The notes under the pieces were generated by a model, which was given only the letters and a program-made list of their open reading frames with translations, did not search any database and was not told the origin of the DNA. Shown piece by piece: positions 63,810 to 64,000 of a stretch of 64,000 nucleotides of DNA (positions are counted from its first letter, which is position 1; every line of letters begins with the position of its first letter). The DNA is taken from the NCBI RefSeq assembly GCF_003148565.1, contig NZ_QGGL01000003.1, positions 239,223-303,222 of the forward strand, written 5' to 3'. Position numbers and translations under genes: made by a program. This DNA comes from Tumebacillus permanentifrigoris. GTDB lineage: Bacteria; Bacillota; Bacilli; Tumebacillales; Tumebacillaceae.

Positions 63810-64000
63810 TTATAGAACGCCCGAAATCGCCACGACACGATTGCTCTGTGGATCGACGTACAAGCGGATCTTGCTACACACCCCATTCAAAGCCTGCAAA
63901 TACAAGGACTCTGTGACATGCTCCCCAAACTCCCACCCTCTAGGCATTACAGTAATGTGCGACTCCGCCTTCACGAATGTGTTGCTGATGAAGTTCCACA
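63810..64000 (-). CDS. C-terminal end of an unknown protein (5' end outside window)
   Basis: The last 63 codons of an open frame ending with TAA at 63810-63812. Segment WEFGEHVTESLYLQALNG and RLYVDPQSNRVVAISGVL is visible. Not enough to name it. Confidence 0.6.
   Translation of the reverse strand, partial: WNFISNTFVKAESHITVMPRGWEFGEHVTESLYLQALNGVCSKIRLYVDPQSNRVVAISGVL

Overview
The window looks like a chromosomal segment of an endospore-forming member of the Bacillales with moderately high GC. It has a gerA-type germination operon, a T-box-controlled threonyl-tRNA synthetase, a GerM-domain lipoprotein, strong AGGAGG ribosome-binding sites and many TTG/GTG starts. The style (NRPS, bacilli-type tRNA operon, acyl-CoA genes with a SARP-like regulator) fits Alicyclobacillaceae such as Tumebacillus. 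That assignment is an impression from protein style, not a search result.

Layout. 1-11068 (minus) is the first part of a giant nonribosomal peptide synthetase. It starts with half a condensation domain, then A-(N-methyltransferase)-PCP, C-A-PCP, C-A-PCP and a further C domain that runs off the left edge. 11.2-16.3 kb holds a dienelactone-hydrolase-like gene and a four-gene spore germination operon. 16.4-18.7 kb is the T-box leader and thrS. 18.7-28 kb is a set of single genes: GerM lipoprotein, extended SDR, moaA, an RsbT-like kinase coupled to a histidine-kinase/RsbR-STAS fusion, a stalk-domain exoprotein and a GGDEF-EAL protein.

28.1-46.3 kb is a coherent acyl/PHB metabolism block, all on the minus strand: secreted PHB-type esterase, 3-hydroxybutyrate dehydrogenase, alpha/beta hydrolase, a full Liv-type ABC transporter, a FabH-like thiolase-fold enzyme, FabG-like reductases, a FadE-like acyl-CoA dehydrogenase, an acyl-CoA ligase and a 1074-residue MalT/SARP-type activator. 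Four promoters in this block share a previously unremarked architecture: two GYAAC direct repeats exactly 11 bp apart, then exactly 10 bp to a -10-like hexamer, with no normal -35. SARP (BTAD) activators are known to use 11-bp-period repeats close to the -10, so the locus-encoded SARP-like protein is the obvious candidate to bind them. This is the best new-system candidate in the window.

46.4-49.9 kb has an SbnI-like serine kinase homologue, mnmA and an 11-gene tRNA operon with its promoter and terminator. From 50 kb rightwards the DNA becomes accessory: a secreted repeat protein, AT-rich orphan genes, an unpaired DNA methyltransferase, an HTH-TPR-HTH protein, a complete RRNPP quorum-sensing cassette (receptor plus a 55-residue TTG-started propeptide), a tyrosine recombinase, a sigma-like protein flanked by repeated sequence motifs, small proteins, a frameshifted zinc-ribbon gene and a gene cut by the right edge.
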